A stretch of DNA of 64,000 nt from Symbiodinium microadriaticum. Lineage: Eukaryota > Sar > Dinophyceae > Suessiales > Symbiodiniaceae. The translations under genes were made by a program, and so were the position numbers. Shown piece by piece: positions 1 through 9,112 of the stretch (position 1 is the stretch's first letter; each line of letters starts with the position of its first letter). Where the stretch lies: positions 189,732-253,731 of the forward strand of contig LSRX01000717.1 in NCBI GenBank assembly GCA_001939145.1. Reading direction: 5' to 3'. A model generated the notes under the pieces. It worked only from the letters and a program-made list of their open reading frames with translations, searched no databases and was not told the DNA's origin.

Positions 1-249
1 TCACCGAACTAGTGGCCCATCAATAACGGATCGTTCTCTCTCTGAACTAACCACACATACCAAAAGCATCCGAGGAACGCTCAAGCTTCAGAGCCATATC
101 TTGCGGCAGCTCACACCATTCCTCCAAAAGGACATCTGGAAAGCTCAAGACTCCCGACAAACAGATGATCCTGAAGCTCAGAAGCAACACTTTTTGTGCT
201 CATGTTCAAGATCTATATTCACGAGAGTGTCTTTTGCCCGGCCGTGTGT

Positions 250-620
250 GAAAGCACTGGCGGCATCCGACCGAGCCCGCGAACCGAAGCTAGCAAAATC
301 CATCGACATATTTCAACGCGGCGAAGCCTCGAAAGGAGCAGCGGCAAGCACGAGTAGACTCGCACAACTTTGAGAATGCGCAGCTTGGGTTCGCAGCTCC
401 AATCCGAAATCCGTGTCGGAGCTCACAAGTCAGTCCCGGACTCAAGACAGCAGGCACTGCCAAAGGCGAACACGAGCGGCATTGACGAAGATGCTGAATG
501 TGGTCGACCGCTTTGGGACCCGAATCTTCAAGACTTCACGAGTGTCGCAGCCCCTGCATGCAAGATCCTGGCAAAAAGCTGTCCGTGTCACAACGATTCA
601 CAACGGTCACAACCAACACA
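250..620. repeat. Direct duplication, copy A
   Basis: About 370 bases here recur at 1655..2010 in the same orientation. Shared blocks include 'gaccgagcccgcgaacc', 'gcagctccaatccgaaatcc' and 'gacagcaggcactgccaaag', followed by a common run ending in the 'ctgtccgtgtcac' region near 590. The copies differ by many substitutions and small indels, so the duplication is not recent. Short open frames cross it in both copies, but stops and indels differ between copies, so I do not call a gene. Confidence 0.85.
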
Positions 621-1654
621 CTGGAGGGCCCATCTTGCTGGGCTGCACCAGTACGTGTTCGCAATTTGGACATCTAAGAGTCTAAGAACTCAAGACCATA
701 GCCTTCCAGAAAACGGCAGGGGGGGCGGGGAAACTTTCGGGGGGGTTAGGGACAGGTGGGGCGCTCGTTTCAATAGTCTTATACATTGGGGGTATCATGT
801 GACACCCTGCGGTGTTCATAACTCTTTCCATCTCTGAGGGTTTTGCGTCCAGCAAACCTGTTCCCAGCTGGTGGCGACAGAGGTTGGGTTCACAGACTGT
901 GACTTCGGTCTTTACTAGTGTTGCTAGAACTGGGTCGTGAGCTAAAGCTAGAACTCGAGCTGTGTACAATACAAGCTTTTGGGATCTTCGAAAAGTGGCT
1001 GGGCGACGAGGTGTGCCTAGTGTGAAAAGGTTCGGGGCTTCAGCATGGGTTCAGTATGGTTCAGTGGTGCGAAAGAGGTGGTCGAGGAGTAGGGGTATGC
1101 ATCGACTGATCCAGAATTAAACACACCTCGGACCCCTGTGGCTCCCCACCTGTTTAACGTTTCCCCCCCCCTGCACGGAAGCATTTGCTAGCCAATGCCG
1201 CCTTTTTGAACACACCTCTGACCCAATCGCCACCGTTCAATGCGCCTGACCCACCAAACACACCTGAGAGCCCTGTGGCTCCCCGTCAACGTTATCCCGG
1301 ACCACGGCCTTGGAGTTACAAAGCCACAACGATCCCGAGCCGATGCCTCGTGCTCGTTCACTGCTACCGTTTTATAGTAGCATTGTGTAGTATTCATCTA
1401 GCAAGGTTTAAAGGCTAGGTGTAGACGAGGCTCTACACCATCCTGCCACGAAGTTGTTGCAAACAAGTTGCTTGAGAAGTGCACATCACCACACACTCAC
1501 ATACCGGACGCCCGCTGCCTGTAGCAAAACAGGTCCGGATGTAACGCTCAAACAGGTGCCCATGAAGGTGGCCGCCCCCCGCTTGCAAAAACTTTAAGGG
1601 GAGGGCGATGTGTTCATGTTCAAGTCAAGTCTCTGACTGGCTCAGAGTGAAAGC
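621..1654. other. Spacer between duplication copies, no gene seen
   Basis: No recognisable protein or RNA gene. Around 1120..1300 the motif 'acacacct' followed by 'ccctgtggctcccc' occurs in degenerate successive copies (near 1120, 1210 and 1259), an imperfect short tandem repeat. The rest is low-information sequence with only short chance frames. Confidence 0.5.
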
Positions 1655-2010
1655 ACAGCCGGCATTTGACCGAGCCCGCGAACCGGAACTCTGCAAAATC
1701 TAACGAGGTGCTGCAATGCTGCGAACAAGCACAAGTAGACTCGCACAACTTCGGCGATGTGCTGCTTGCTGCTTGGAGATTCGCAGCTCCAATCCGAAAT
1801 CCGTGTTGGGGGTCAGAAGTCGGTTCCGCCGAACTCAAGACAGCAGGCACTGCCAAAGGCGAAAACGGGCGGCATTGACATAAGATGCTGAATGTGGTCG
1901 GTCGCTTTGCGATGCGAAAGGGACCCGAACCTTCAAGACTTCACGAGTGCCGCAGCCCCTGCGTGCAAGATCCTGGCAAAGAGCTGTCCGTGTCACGACG
2001 GTCACAACCA
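1655..2010. repeat. Direct duplication, copy B
   Basis: Second copy of the segment at 250..620, offset by about 1.4 kb and in direct orientation. Relative to copy A it has an altered middle (the part around 1700..1770) and several indels, but the order of conserved blocks is the same up to the 'gagctgtccgtgtcac' region. Confidence 0.85.
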
Positions 2011-2326
2011 ACACAACCCTGATGCCCCCTTAGCTTGAGCATAATCTTGTCCTCTCCAGTGAGTGCAGTGCTCTACTCACTCTACTCTCAGGACCATGAC
2101 ATCATGGCCTTCCAGAAAGCGGCCTCGTTGGTGCTGACGTTGCCTTGCTGTGGCAGAGGCACAGCAGCAGCCCGCTCTTGAAAGGAGCGATTCGCTGCAC
2201 CCGCCCGGGCCCCAAGGAAGGCAGCGATCCGTTGGAGAGCCGCCTCTCCCTGACCAAAGCAAAACAAACACTGACACCAGCCGTCCTTGCAAGTCTACGT
2301 GACAGCAGCTTGGACCTCTTCCATCA

Positions 2327-2692
2327 GTGTATCGAGGTGCACCAGCTTCATCTGGTACACAGCCACTCCTTCCCGAGCGTCACACAATGCTCCGCCACAC
2401 GCATTCTACAATTGACTCCGCTGGATCTCGGTATTTTGTCTGCGCCACGGCTCCTTTCGATTCCAAGTCCTGCATCTTTGGCACGACATGGCCAGACTCG
2501 AAGGAGAAGCCACATGAGGTTGCCTCGGAATCATCAGGAAGCCTGGGCGAACAGACGGCAGAGACAAGTTTCTGCAATTTCGGTGGAGAACCGAAAGAAG
2601 TTGAAACATCCTTGCAGCCACCTGTAGCCTCCGAAACAAGACCAAACGGGGTGGCTGCGAGTTCGTCATCAAGACCCCAAAACACTTGCTAA
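2327..2692 (+). CDS. Possible exon, unrecognised
   Basis: An open frame of 121 codons rich in Ser, Thr, Pro, Glu and Lys, ending with a stop at 2690. It reads like disordered, hydrophilic protein, but the antisense strand (2380..2685) is also open and equally protein-like, so strand is uncertain. No domain recognised, and no clean splice sites identified. It could be a chance double-open stretch. Confidence 0.18.
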   Translation: MYRGAPASSGTQPLLPERHTMLRHTHSTIDSAGSRYFVCATAPFDSKSCIFGTTWPDSKEKPHEVASESSGSLGEQTAETSFCNFGGEPKEVETSLQPPVASETRPNGVAASSSSRPQNTC

Positions 2693-2907
2693 AGATACAG
2701 TAGGCTTCACCAATGCAGTAGCCGAAGCAACATGAGCACATCGGCATTTGGTCTTTTTTGGGATTCACTGCCGAGGCCCCCGCCCACTCTCGGCTCTAGG
2801 ACTTAAGTGGCGGCAGGGTGATGTGAGAATGGTTTCAAACAGACGGGTCTGTGGTACTGTAGCTCTCGACGGGGTGGGGACGAAGAGGTGCTTCTGCATT
2901 CGTGTGC

Positions 2908-3360
2908 CTACCGATTTCGAAGCTCGTTGCCTCTGCTGTTGTCCTTGCCACTGCCGAGGCCTTCTTTGCAGCTCTCTCGTTGCTGCACTTGCTTGTGCAC
3001 AGGTCTTATCTGATTAACTTCCCGGTAAAGAGCGTGGCAACTCCGCGGGGTTCTTACGCTCAGCGTCAGTAAACGGACCCCGCGGTGCCCGCTTTCGCTT
3101 GAAACCACTGGGTTTCAGCACTCCCGAAGCTCGTGAATCGCGGTCCCGCCACGGTGTGTACGTTTTGGACTGTTTTCCCACAATCCCAATCTCATTTTGG
3201 CCTTCAAAGCGGTCGAAGTCGCCCAAGTCCTGACAGTGCAACACTGCTCGGCCCCTCAGGCTGCTTGCTCAAGTTTGCCAGAGTGACGCGAGTACTTTGG
3301 GTCAGCCTCTCACATTGTCTCACAATAGAGTCGCTAGCTCCTTCGAGTTTTCAGACGTCG
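2908..3360 (-). CDS. Possible exons, unrecognised basic protein
   Basis: Three adjacent minus-strand stretches read like hydrophilic coding sequence: about 3330..3200, 3244..3014 (containing a basic cluster 'KPSGFKRKRAPRGPF') and 3060..2908 (a lysine/arginine/glutamate-rich tail ending in a stop). They lie in different frames and would need short introns or are unrelated. No family recognised. The strand agrees with the nearby sulfotransferase exon, but there is no evidence that they belong to one gene. Confidence 0.22.
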
Positions 3361-3638
3361 GGTTCAAACTGCAGCTGAAGACACAATGCCACCTGGTCTG
3401 CCTAGCATTGCTACCTCCGAGGCCCTAGGCGACCAAAACCGACCAAACATTCGCTGTTTGATCCCTTGACCTCGCCTTCTACATTCATGACTGCGGAAAG
3501 GGAACTCTGCAAGGGTTCTTGGAAAGCAGTTGGTCGCGCCAGCAAAGAGCACGTGGCTTTTCAGCCAATCAGCCCAGTTCCTCGCTTAGCTGCAAATTCT
3601 TTGGGCACTGGGCACACCCAACGTTGCTGGCGTGCTTT

Positions 3639-4364
3639 TCACTGATGCCACTGAGAGTAATTAGGGGCACAGTCATTAGCAGTTACTTTGCCAACTCCAA
3701 GAAGGTCCAACATTTGTCTAAGTGTCTTGACAATCACCAACAACTTCACGTGCTGCATTTCGGCCAGGATAAGTCTCCCCCGCTCCTGCTGAAGCAGATG
3801 CGGCTCTTTGAATCCTGCTAGTATTCGCCGCTTCCGCCTTCCAGTTTTTGCAGGATTCTGGGACAGGCTGTCTCGCCTGACCAAGTGCTCTAGGTTGGTC
3901 CGCCGGAACAGGTAGTGGAAGGCACCCTCGTTGAAGGAGTCGGTCTTGTCACGAAACAGCTCAAGCTGTGGATGCGTGTCCAACCATGCCGCAAGAGAGC
4001 TGGTACCGCTCCTTCCGAGACCGATAATGGCCCAGTCGACAGGAACTTCTGAACGATGCGCAAGTTCGGCAATTTTGAGGCTGCCGGCATCTATTTCCAG
4101 TTCTGGGTGCAAAGTCCCCATCTGGAAAGCCAACCACCAACGAACCAACTGTTCCCTTGCAAGGTGCCAGTGCGTGCTCATAGACGGCAAGCACATGCCT
4201 AGCCTTAGTTGCAGAAGCGACGCCCTGTCTTCGGTGTCGTTAAAGACAACATGTTCTACCAAGACGTCACTGGAGGAAGTGGCATAAGGTGAGCTGGCAT
4301 AGAACGTATCCCACCCGCCCGGCTGATAAGGAAACACAGCCGGGAAAATTGTCCGAACCGAAGA
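3639..4364 (-). CDS. Sulfotransferase, P-loop exon (partial gene)
   Basis: Encodes the N-terminal half of a PAPS-dependent sulfotransferase domain. The 5'-phosphosulfate-binding loop 'WAIIGLGRSGTSSLAAWL' lies near 4034..3980, followed by 'THPQLELF', a 'FKEPHLL' segment matching the family's KEP motif, and the beta strand 'VKLLVIVK' near 3740, where relatives normally read V-R-N-P. The 3'-phosphate-binding R...S motif is not present here, so the rest must lie in further exons at lower coordinates. The exon probably begins at 4364, after a minus-strand acceptor 'acatctccag'; the open frame upstream runs through a (CA)n tract and looks intronic. The true 3' exon end is probably near 3730 rather than at the stop at 3639. 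Family known: transfers sulfate from PAPS to carbohydrates, steroids or protein tyrosines, usually in Golgi or cytosol. The substrate cannot be inferred. Confidence 0.7.
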   Translation of the reverse strand, partial: SSVRTIFPAVFPYQPGGWDTFYASSPYATSSSDVLVEHVVFNDTEDRASLLQLRLGMCLPSMSTHWHLAREQLVRWWLAFQMGTLHPELEIDAGSLKIAELAHRSEVPVDWAIIGLGRSGTSSLAAWLDTHPQLELFRDKTDSFNEGAFHYLFRRTNLEHLVRRDSLSQNPAKTGRRKRRILAGFKEPHLLQQERGRLILAEMQHVKLLVIVKTLRQMLDLLGVGKVTANDCAPNYSQWHQ

Positions 4365-4407
4365 CTGGAGATGTAAGTCCCAAAAACCCTCCAAACAGCC
4401 GCAAGCA

Positions 4408-4432
4408 ACACACACACACACACACACACACA
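4408..4432. repeat. (CA)n microsatellite
   Basis: About 12 perfect CA units. It lies just upstream (minus sense) of the sulfotransferase exon, in what is probably its intron. Confidence 0.95.
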
Positions 4433-7400
4433 AACTATTGGGACATGAGCAACACTGGCAATCGTACATGGGGCACACAATACAACGCCTCTTGATGTGA
4501 ATTTTTATGCCGGCCTGCAACCTGACGCTGGCTTTCTCGTCTGTTGTAGTTGCATGCTCGCCTTGCACAAAGCTTGCAAAATCATCGCCTTCCAACTCCG
4601 GGTGCAAACTCTCGTGGGTCCGTGCCCTTGGCAACTTGAGGCGGCGAGGTTGTGGGTGATCGGAAGTGTTATATCTGTGACGCCACTACTTGCTACAGTG
4701 TAGTGTAGGGGTCTCCTGCTCACACATGGCAGGCCACGCATGCTCGTGCATAATGCCGGACTTTCTCACAACCATCTCGTTATGGCAGTCCCGCAGGAAC
4801 GGACCAGGGGGGACTGACGCGGTTTACCCCTGTACACATAATTCTCGTGATGAACCCACATTGCAGCTTGGTGCCACAGATCGCGCTTTGCAAATTGCCA
4901 GCTGTTCATTACAATAGGTGCATCATGGTGCATCCTGTCGGCTCGTATCCGACTGCATCTTCAGCGATGGCATTGAAATAGACTCCAATGTACATGCCAT
5001 GTCCAGCTTTGCATTTCCGATAATGCCAAAGAGCCACCTGAGGAGTTGCTCTAAATTTCCGGCCTTGAGCAAGTTTCCCATTCCCCGAACATGTTGTTTT
5101 ACCCAACATCCAACTTGAGCGAACCTGGGCAGCACCTGGCTGTGTCCCACCAGGCCAATCCATGGGCAAACTTCCTTGGTGAATGAGGTCATCTGGAACA
5201 GAAGTCTAGCTGTACAAACAAGCACAAGGACTGCAACTCGTGGAGCTGTGGGTCTGACTTGAGCACCAAACAACTCCTTGTAAAAGGTGCTGTCGGACAT
5301 CAGACGCCATAGATCTACGACCGCGTAGCAGTCAGAGAGGAAGAAGTGGAAGTGCAAATGATGTCTGCACTTGTCCTCCCGCTGCAGTTTGACTGTTCAG
5401 AATAATCTCGAAACAAGCTGCAAAATCTGTGGCCTCGAGATTCTCAAAGGTTTCGACGGTTTCGCTGTTGATTAGAGCCATGCACGGCCCAGCTCCAGGA
5501 TGGTGGCTTCCTTTGCCTCGCCACTCCTGTGCTCAGTTGGCTTTAAGACTTTATTTTCGCTGTACCTAGGATCCTCTTATGGGGAGCCTTGCATTCGCTG
5601 CCAAGGTTTGGGCCCTCTACAGAATTTCGCAAGGAGTGATGTCCATCAGCCGTGGTAACGCCAAGTCTGCGAATGTCTCCGTGCATGCCATTGGGACGCA
5701 CGCCTCAGCAACACCACGGTGTGGTAGAATGGCAAGCAATCACCAGCCATCTCTGGCCGCAAGCTGGCACAGAACCAAGGCGCCCCGACGTGAACAAGCT
5801 GGTTCATGTCTTGTGAAGCAGCCATCTCCCGCGATCTGGTTCCCTAGGGGGCAAAGAAGTCGTCACAATGATCAATGCTGCGACAGAAGCACTGATGTGC
5901 ACCACCGCACGCGCTTTGTGCTGTCAAGGCACGATGAGGTAGAATGGATGCAACAGCACCTCCTGCATTCAGGAAGAATACCACCAGTGTCCACACAAGG
6001 TTTGCTTCACCGCTGTTCAGAAGAACACGGCCGGGTCGGCTTGGGGTGGCGGAGTTCAGTTTTTGTGTAAGCTCAATCTTGCTCTCGGAATTCGAACTAC
6101 ATGACCGCTGGTGCCTCACGCTCCTTGCCACAGTTAGATTTGACGGAACTTCCTCCGGGTTTACACCCGCGTGACGGATTGAATGCCCGAGCGCCCCCCG
6201 CGAAAACGACCACTTCCGCTGAAACCAAGCCATGGGTCATGCTGCGAATGTTTCTGTGAGGCGAAGGTGCGAATACTGATAGCGACACGATTATAGCTTC
6301 GTCTGTGACGCTAGGGGGCATGTCGGGGACGGGACACTGGGGACGCTGGGGACGCCGAGCAAAATTGGACGACGTCGACGACTACGAAGTTGCGACCTAG
6401 ACTTGGCAAGGCTTTAGAGCTTAGGGTCTACTCCGGGTTTAGGGTTTTTTTCCCTCCCACATAGCAAGGACGAGCCCGCATTGCAGGGATAGGTTCGGTA
6501 CAGAGGCAATACTACGGTAACGTGAAGACTGACAGGTCACTAAGACAACAGCAGTTTACACACCAATTGGAGAGTGGCAACACGCCGTTCGGCGTCTTCA
6601 GGCCTTTAACAGCACGCTGCACCTAGTTTCATGCAGCGACATGCAGTCTCTCTCAAACGATCACCAGGACTACGTTCACCTCGCCTTTTGGCATAGACGA
6701 CTACACCAATACAAGGTAGCGAACACCGCCACTTCGCATTGATATAATCATCGGCAACCACAGAAAACCTGTAGGAGGTTGGGGCTTCAGCCTGGTACTA
6801 CTGTGTACTGAGGTTGCGCGAATCAGCAGAACAAGCCAACAGCATCGGCTTCGTAGTCTCCCGGTCGTTGCATTCAATTCGGTTTTCCTCATTGCAGTGG
6901 CGTCTTTCCACTCAAACACTCCATGCCAGCACCAGGTACAGAGTTCGCACTTGATTCTCCATTTAATTCGCTGCAACTTTTGTGGGAAACGGCTTCCATG
7001 CACTTGCGGTTGGTCATGATCTGTATTGACCTTCGTCCAACTGTGATGAAACGCCTGGCAGATGTTGAATTCAAGTGCACCAAGACACAGCATGAGACCA
7101 GTCAACGTTGGTGTCCATGTGTGGTGTCTATATGTTTGCTGTCATCCCATCTCCAAGTGTGCTGGAGGCGGCTCGTCAAGGTTACTGCAGGAGGCAGCAT
7201 GTCAGCACGTCAGATATAGACATCCAGGTATAGGCAGCCAGCGCCACAGTCAGGTCTGGGTCTCAGTACTTCTGAGATATCAGCGCATCAGCCCACTTTC
7301 GGATGGGCGAGCTGCCATGGCAGAGGTATGAAAAATCTCCGAAATAGTAGCCCTGCTATCAACCCCGTAGAAGCAACAAAACGGACACAAAGTAGTTCAT

Positions 7401-7600
7401 AGGGCCCTGAAAGCACGGCACGGGCAGTGGTCGGGGAGGTGTACGAGCAACGAGTGAGAGTGGAGGGTTCGGCATGTGTCAATTGGGCGTTGAGCGGTGT
7501 CCGGCCGGTCGCTTTTATCTGTTTTTGGAAACCACGCGCTTGACGAACGTAACGACGAGCCGACCACTGTTGTGATGCAATTAATTATCAATTATCAATT
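4433..7600. other. Long stretch with no recognised gene
   Basis: No known domain found. A 144-codon minus frame at 5357..4923 has alternating hydrophobic and charged segments and could hold exons, and a minus frame at 6233..5844 has one hydrophobic stretch, but neither shows a family or clear splice sites. A short 'gggttt agggtttttt' telomere-like piece lies near 6433, and a small cluster of the 'ggggacgctggggacgcc' minisatellite (see 11841) lies at 6328..6358. Confidence 0.45.
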
Positions 7601-7638
7601 AAATCCTGAAAGCTTGCATTACAGATTGTTGCAAAAGG

Positions 7639-7968
7639 ACCTGATGAGAGCAGGCATGATGATAGAAACGAATTAAAGGGTGAATTACTGCCAGTGGTCC
7701 TGATGAAAGCAGGCATGGTGATGGAGGCGAATTAAAGGGCGAATTAGGATTACCACCAGTATTGGGGGATATCCCTTCATGCATGCAGAATTTGGTGGTC
7801 GCAGTTCACTGGGTCATCGCATGAGATGAACCTGATGAAAGCAAGCATGGTAGTGGATCGAGGCTCGTGCAAGGATGGACCTGATGAAAGCAGGCATGAT
7901 GATGATTCAGCGAAAGTGGAAAGGGGCGGGAAGAACCCGAGGATGAACCTGATGATGTTGGCATGAGA
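7639..7968. repeat. Spaced short repeat, five copies
   Basis: The 19-mer 'cctgatgaaagcaggcatg' or close variants occurs at about 7640, 7698, 7831, 7880 and 7948. Spacings are unequal (roughly 58, 133, 49 and 68 bases) and intervening sequence is partly shared ('gaattaaaggg' after two copies). All copies have the same orientation. This is a degenerate minisatellite rather than a CRISPR array. Confidence 0.8.
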
Positions 7969-8148
7969 TTTGCCGGGGCGTACTAGTGTATTACACACAG
8001 GTGGGGGTTATAGTTAGGGAAGGTGAGAAGACTACTAGCTCAAGAAGTGATGCGGGTACTTCAGGAGGTGACTAGTGTCGTGGGGCAAAATCTACTTCAC
8101 TTGGCACTGAATCAACTTCGACCACTTCATCTTTATTCAGGTCAGATA

Positions 8149-8577
8149 TCATGAGGGGCGCCCGAGTGCATGAGCCAGAATCCTCATCATGGACTGACGT
8201 CGGCATGAAAAAGGCGCCAAGGTAGTTTGCTTGAATGTCTCGGGCGCATGGGGTGTGTAGATACCAAGTGATAAGACTTTGGAGGATAGGGGAGTGGGGC
8301 ATCGCGAGTGCAGGGTGGTGAAGGCTATCAAGTCCAGTCTGCGTTTGCCTTGCCAGGGCATAGTTGCATGAAGGGTTCCTCTAGCGTCAAAAGTGTACGC
8401 TTGTTGATGTACATCAACTGTTTTGCCTAGGACTGTGATGTCATTGTGCTGCATAGGTACGTTGCCTTGTGGGTGGGCTAGCCACAATTCTCCACCTCGC
8501 GTAGGTTCTAGGCAGTGGATGTAGCTTAAATTTGTCCCGTTCCGAATGTCTCGATGGGGTTGGGTTTGGATATTCAA
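8149..8577 (-). pseudogene. 2OG-Fe(II) oxygenase-like fragment of retroelement type
   Basis: A 142-codon minus frame whose first two thirds have the arrangement of a double-stranded beta-helix 2-oxoglutarate/iron oxygenase: an 'HRDIRN' segment (candidate HxD iron ligands), 'RGGELWLAHP', then 'YTFDARGTLHATMPW' and 'GKRRLDLIAFT', giving a second histidine and a following arginine. From memory of dinoflagellate genomes, similar domains are embedded in many Ty1/copia-like polyproteins and dispersed by them; that link is established knowledge plus inference, not proved here. The frame has no flanking Gag or reverse transcriptase and loses similarity after the 'TLHSR' segment, so it is probably a fragment. 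A captured host exon is the alternative. Confidence 0.55.
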
Positions 8578-8607
8578 CCTGATAGAGAGGGTGCTAAACT
8601 CGAAGTG

Positions 8608-8800
8608 GGAGCGGGTTTAGGGTTTAGGGTGAGTCTCTGTTTAGGACTTGGTTTAGGGTTTCTTTTCGGTTTAGGGTTGTGGGGAGTGGGGGCTTTTTGG
8701 GGTTTTAGGGTTTAGGATGTGGGCAGTTGGGGAGTTGTGACTTGGACTTAGGGTTTACTGTGAAAAAAGCCCGAAGTTGTTGGATTTAGGGTTTAGGGTG
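8608..8800 (+). repeat. Interstitial TTTAGGG telomere-like repeats
   Basis: At least six TTTAGGG units, some adjacent ('gtttagggtttagggtg'), are separated by G/T-rich degenerate sequence. TTTAGGG is the plant-type telomere unit also used by dinoflagellates. The run is degenerate and lies deep inside the contig, so it is an interstitial relic and not a chromosome end. Confidence 0.8.
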
Positions 8801-9112
8801 GTTGGTTTCCTCAGGTTCTATTGAGCTTTGGGGGCTGCTACAGCATTTTATGATAAGGGCCTAATCCTTTAACTAGGGTTTTGTGGCCAATGACTATGCA
8901 AATAAAGAAAGGTAGGATCAATAGTCCAGGGAATGTTTTTTTTGCGCACGGCGTACGACCGGCTTCCAAGTCACACCTCTTACATGATCTGCGCTGCGAG
9001 GAATGTGGCGTCGTCCGAAAGGTCAGCCATTCCGCGAGTGTCTCCCTGGACCGTTTCAAGGCACCGACCGAACGCTAGTCATAGGCAGTGAACCGCTGCC
9101 GCAAGTGGCATG

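Noticed and set aside
1185..1418. Small plus-strand frame with a Pro-rich start
   Set aside because: Lies on degenerate short repeats; no supporting feature.
7639..7968. Possible CRISPR-like array
   Set aside because: Spacings are irregular, spacers are partly repeated, only five imperfect copies, no cas genes, and the context is eukaryotic.
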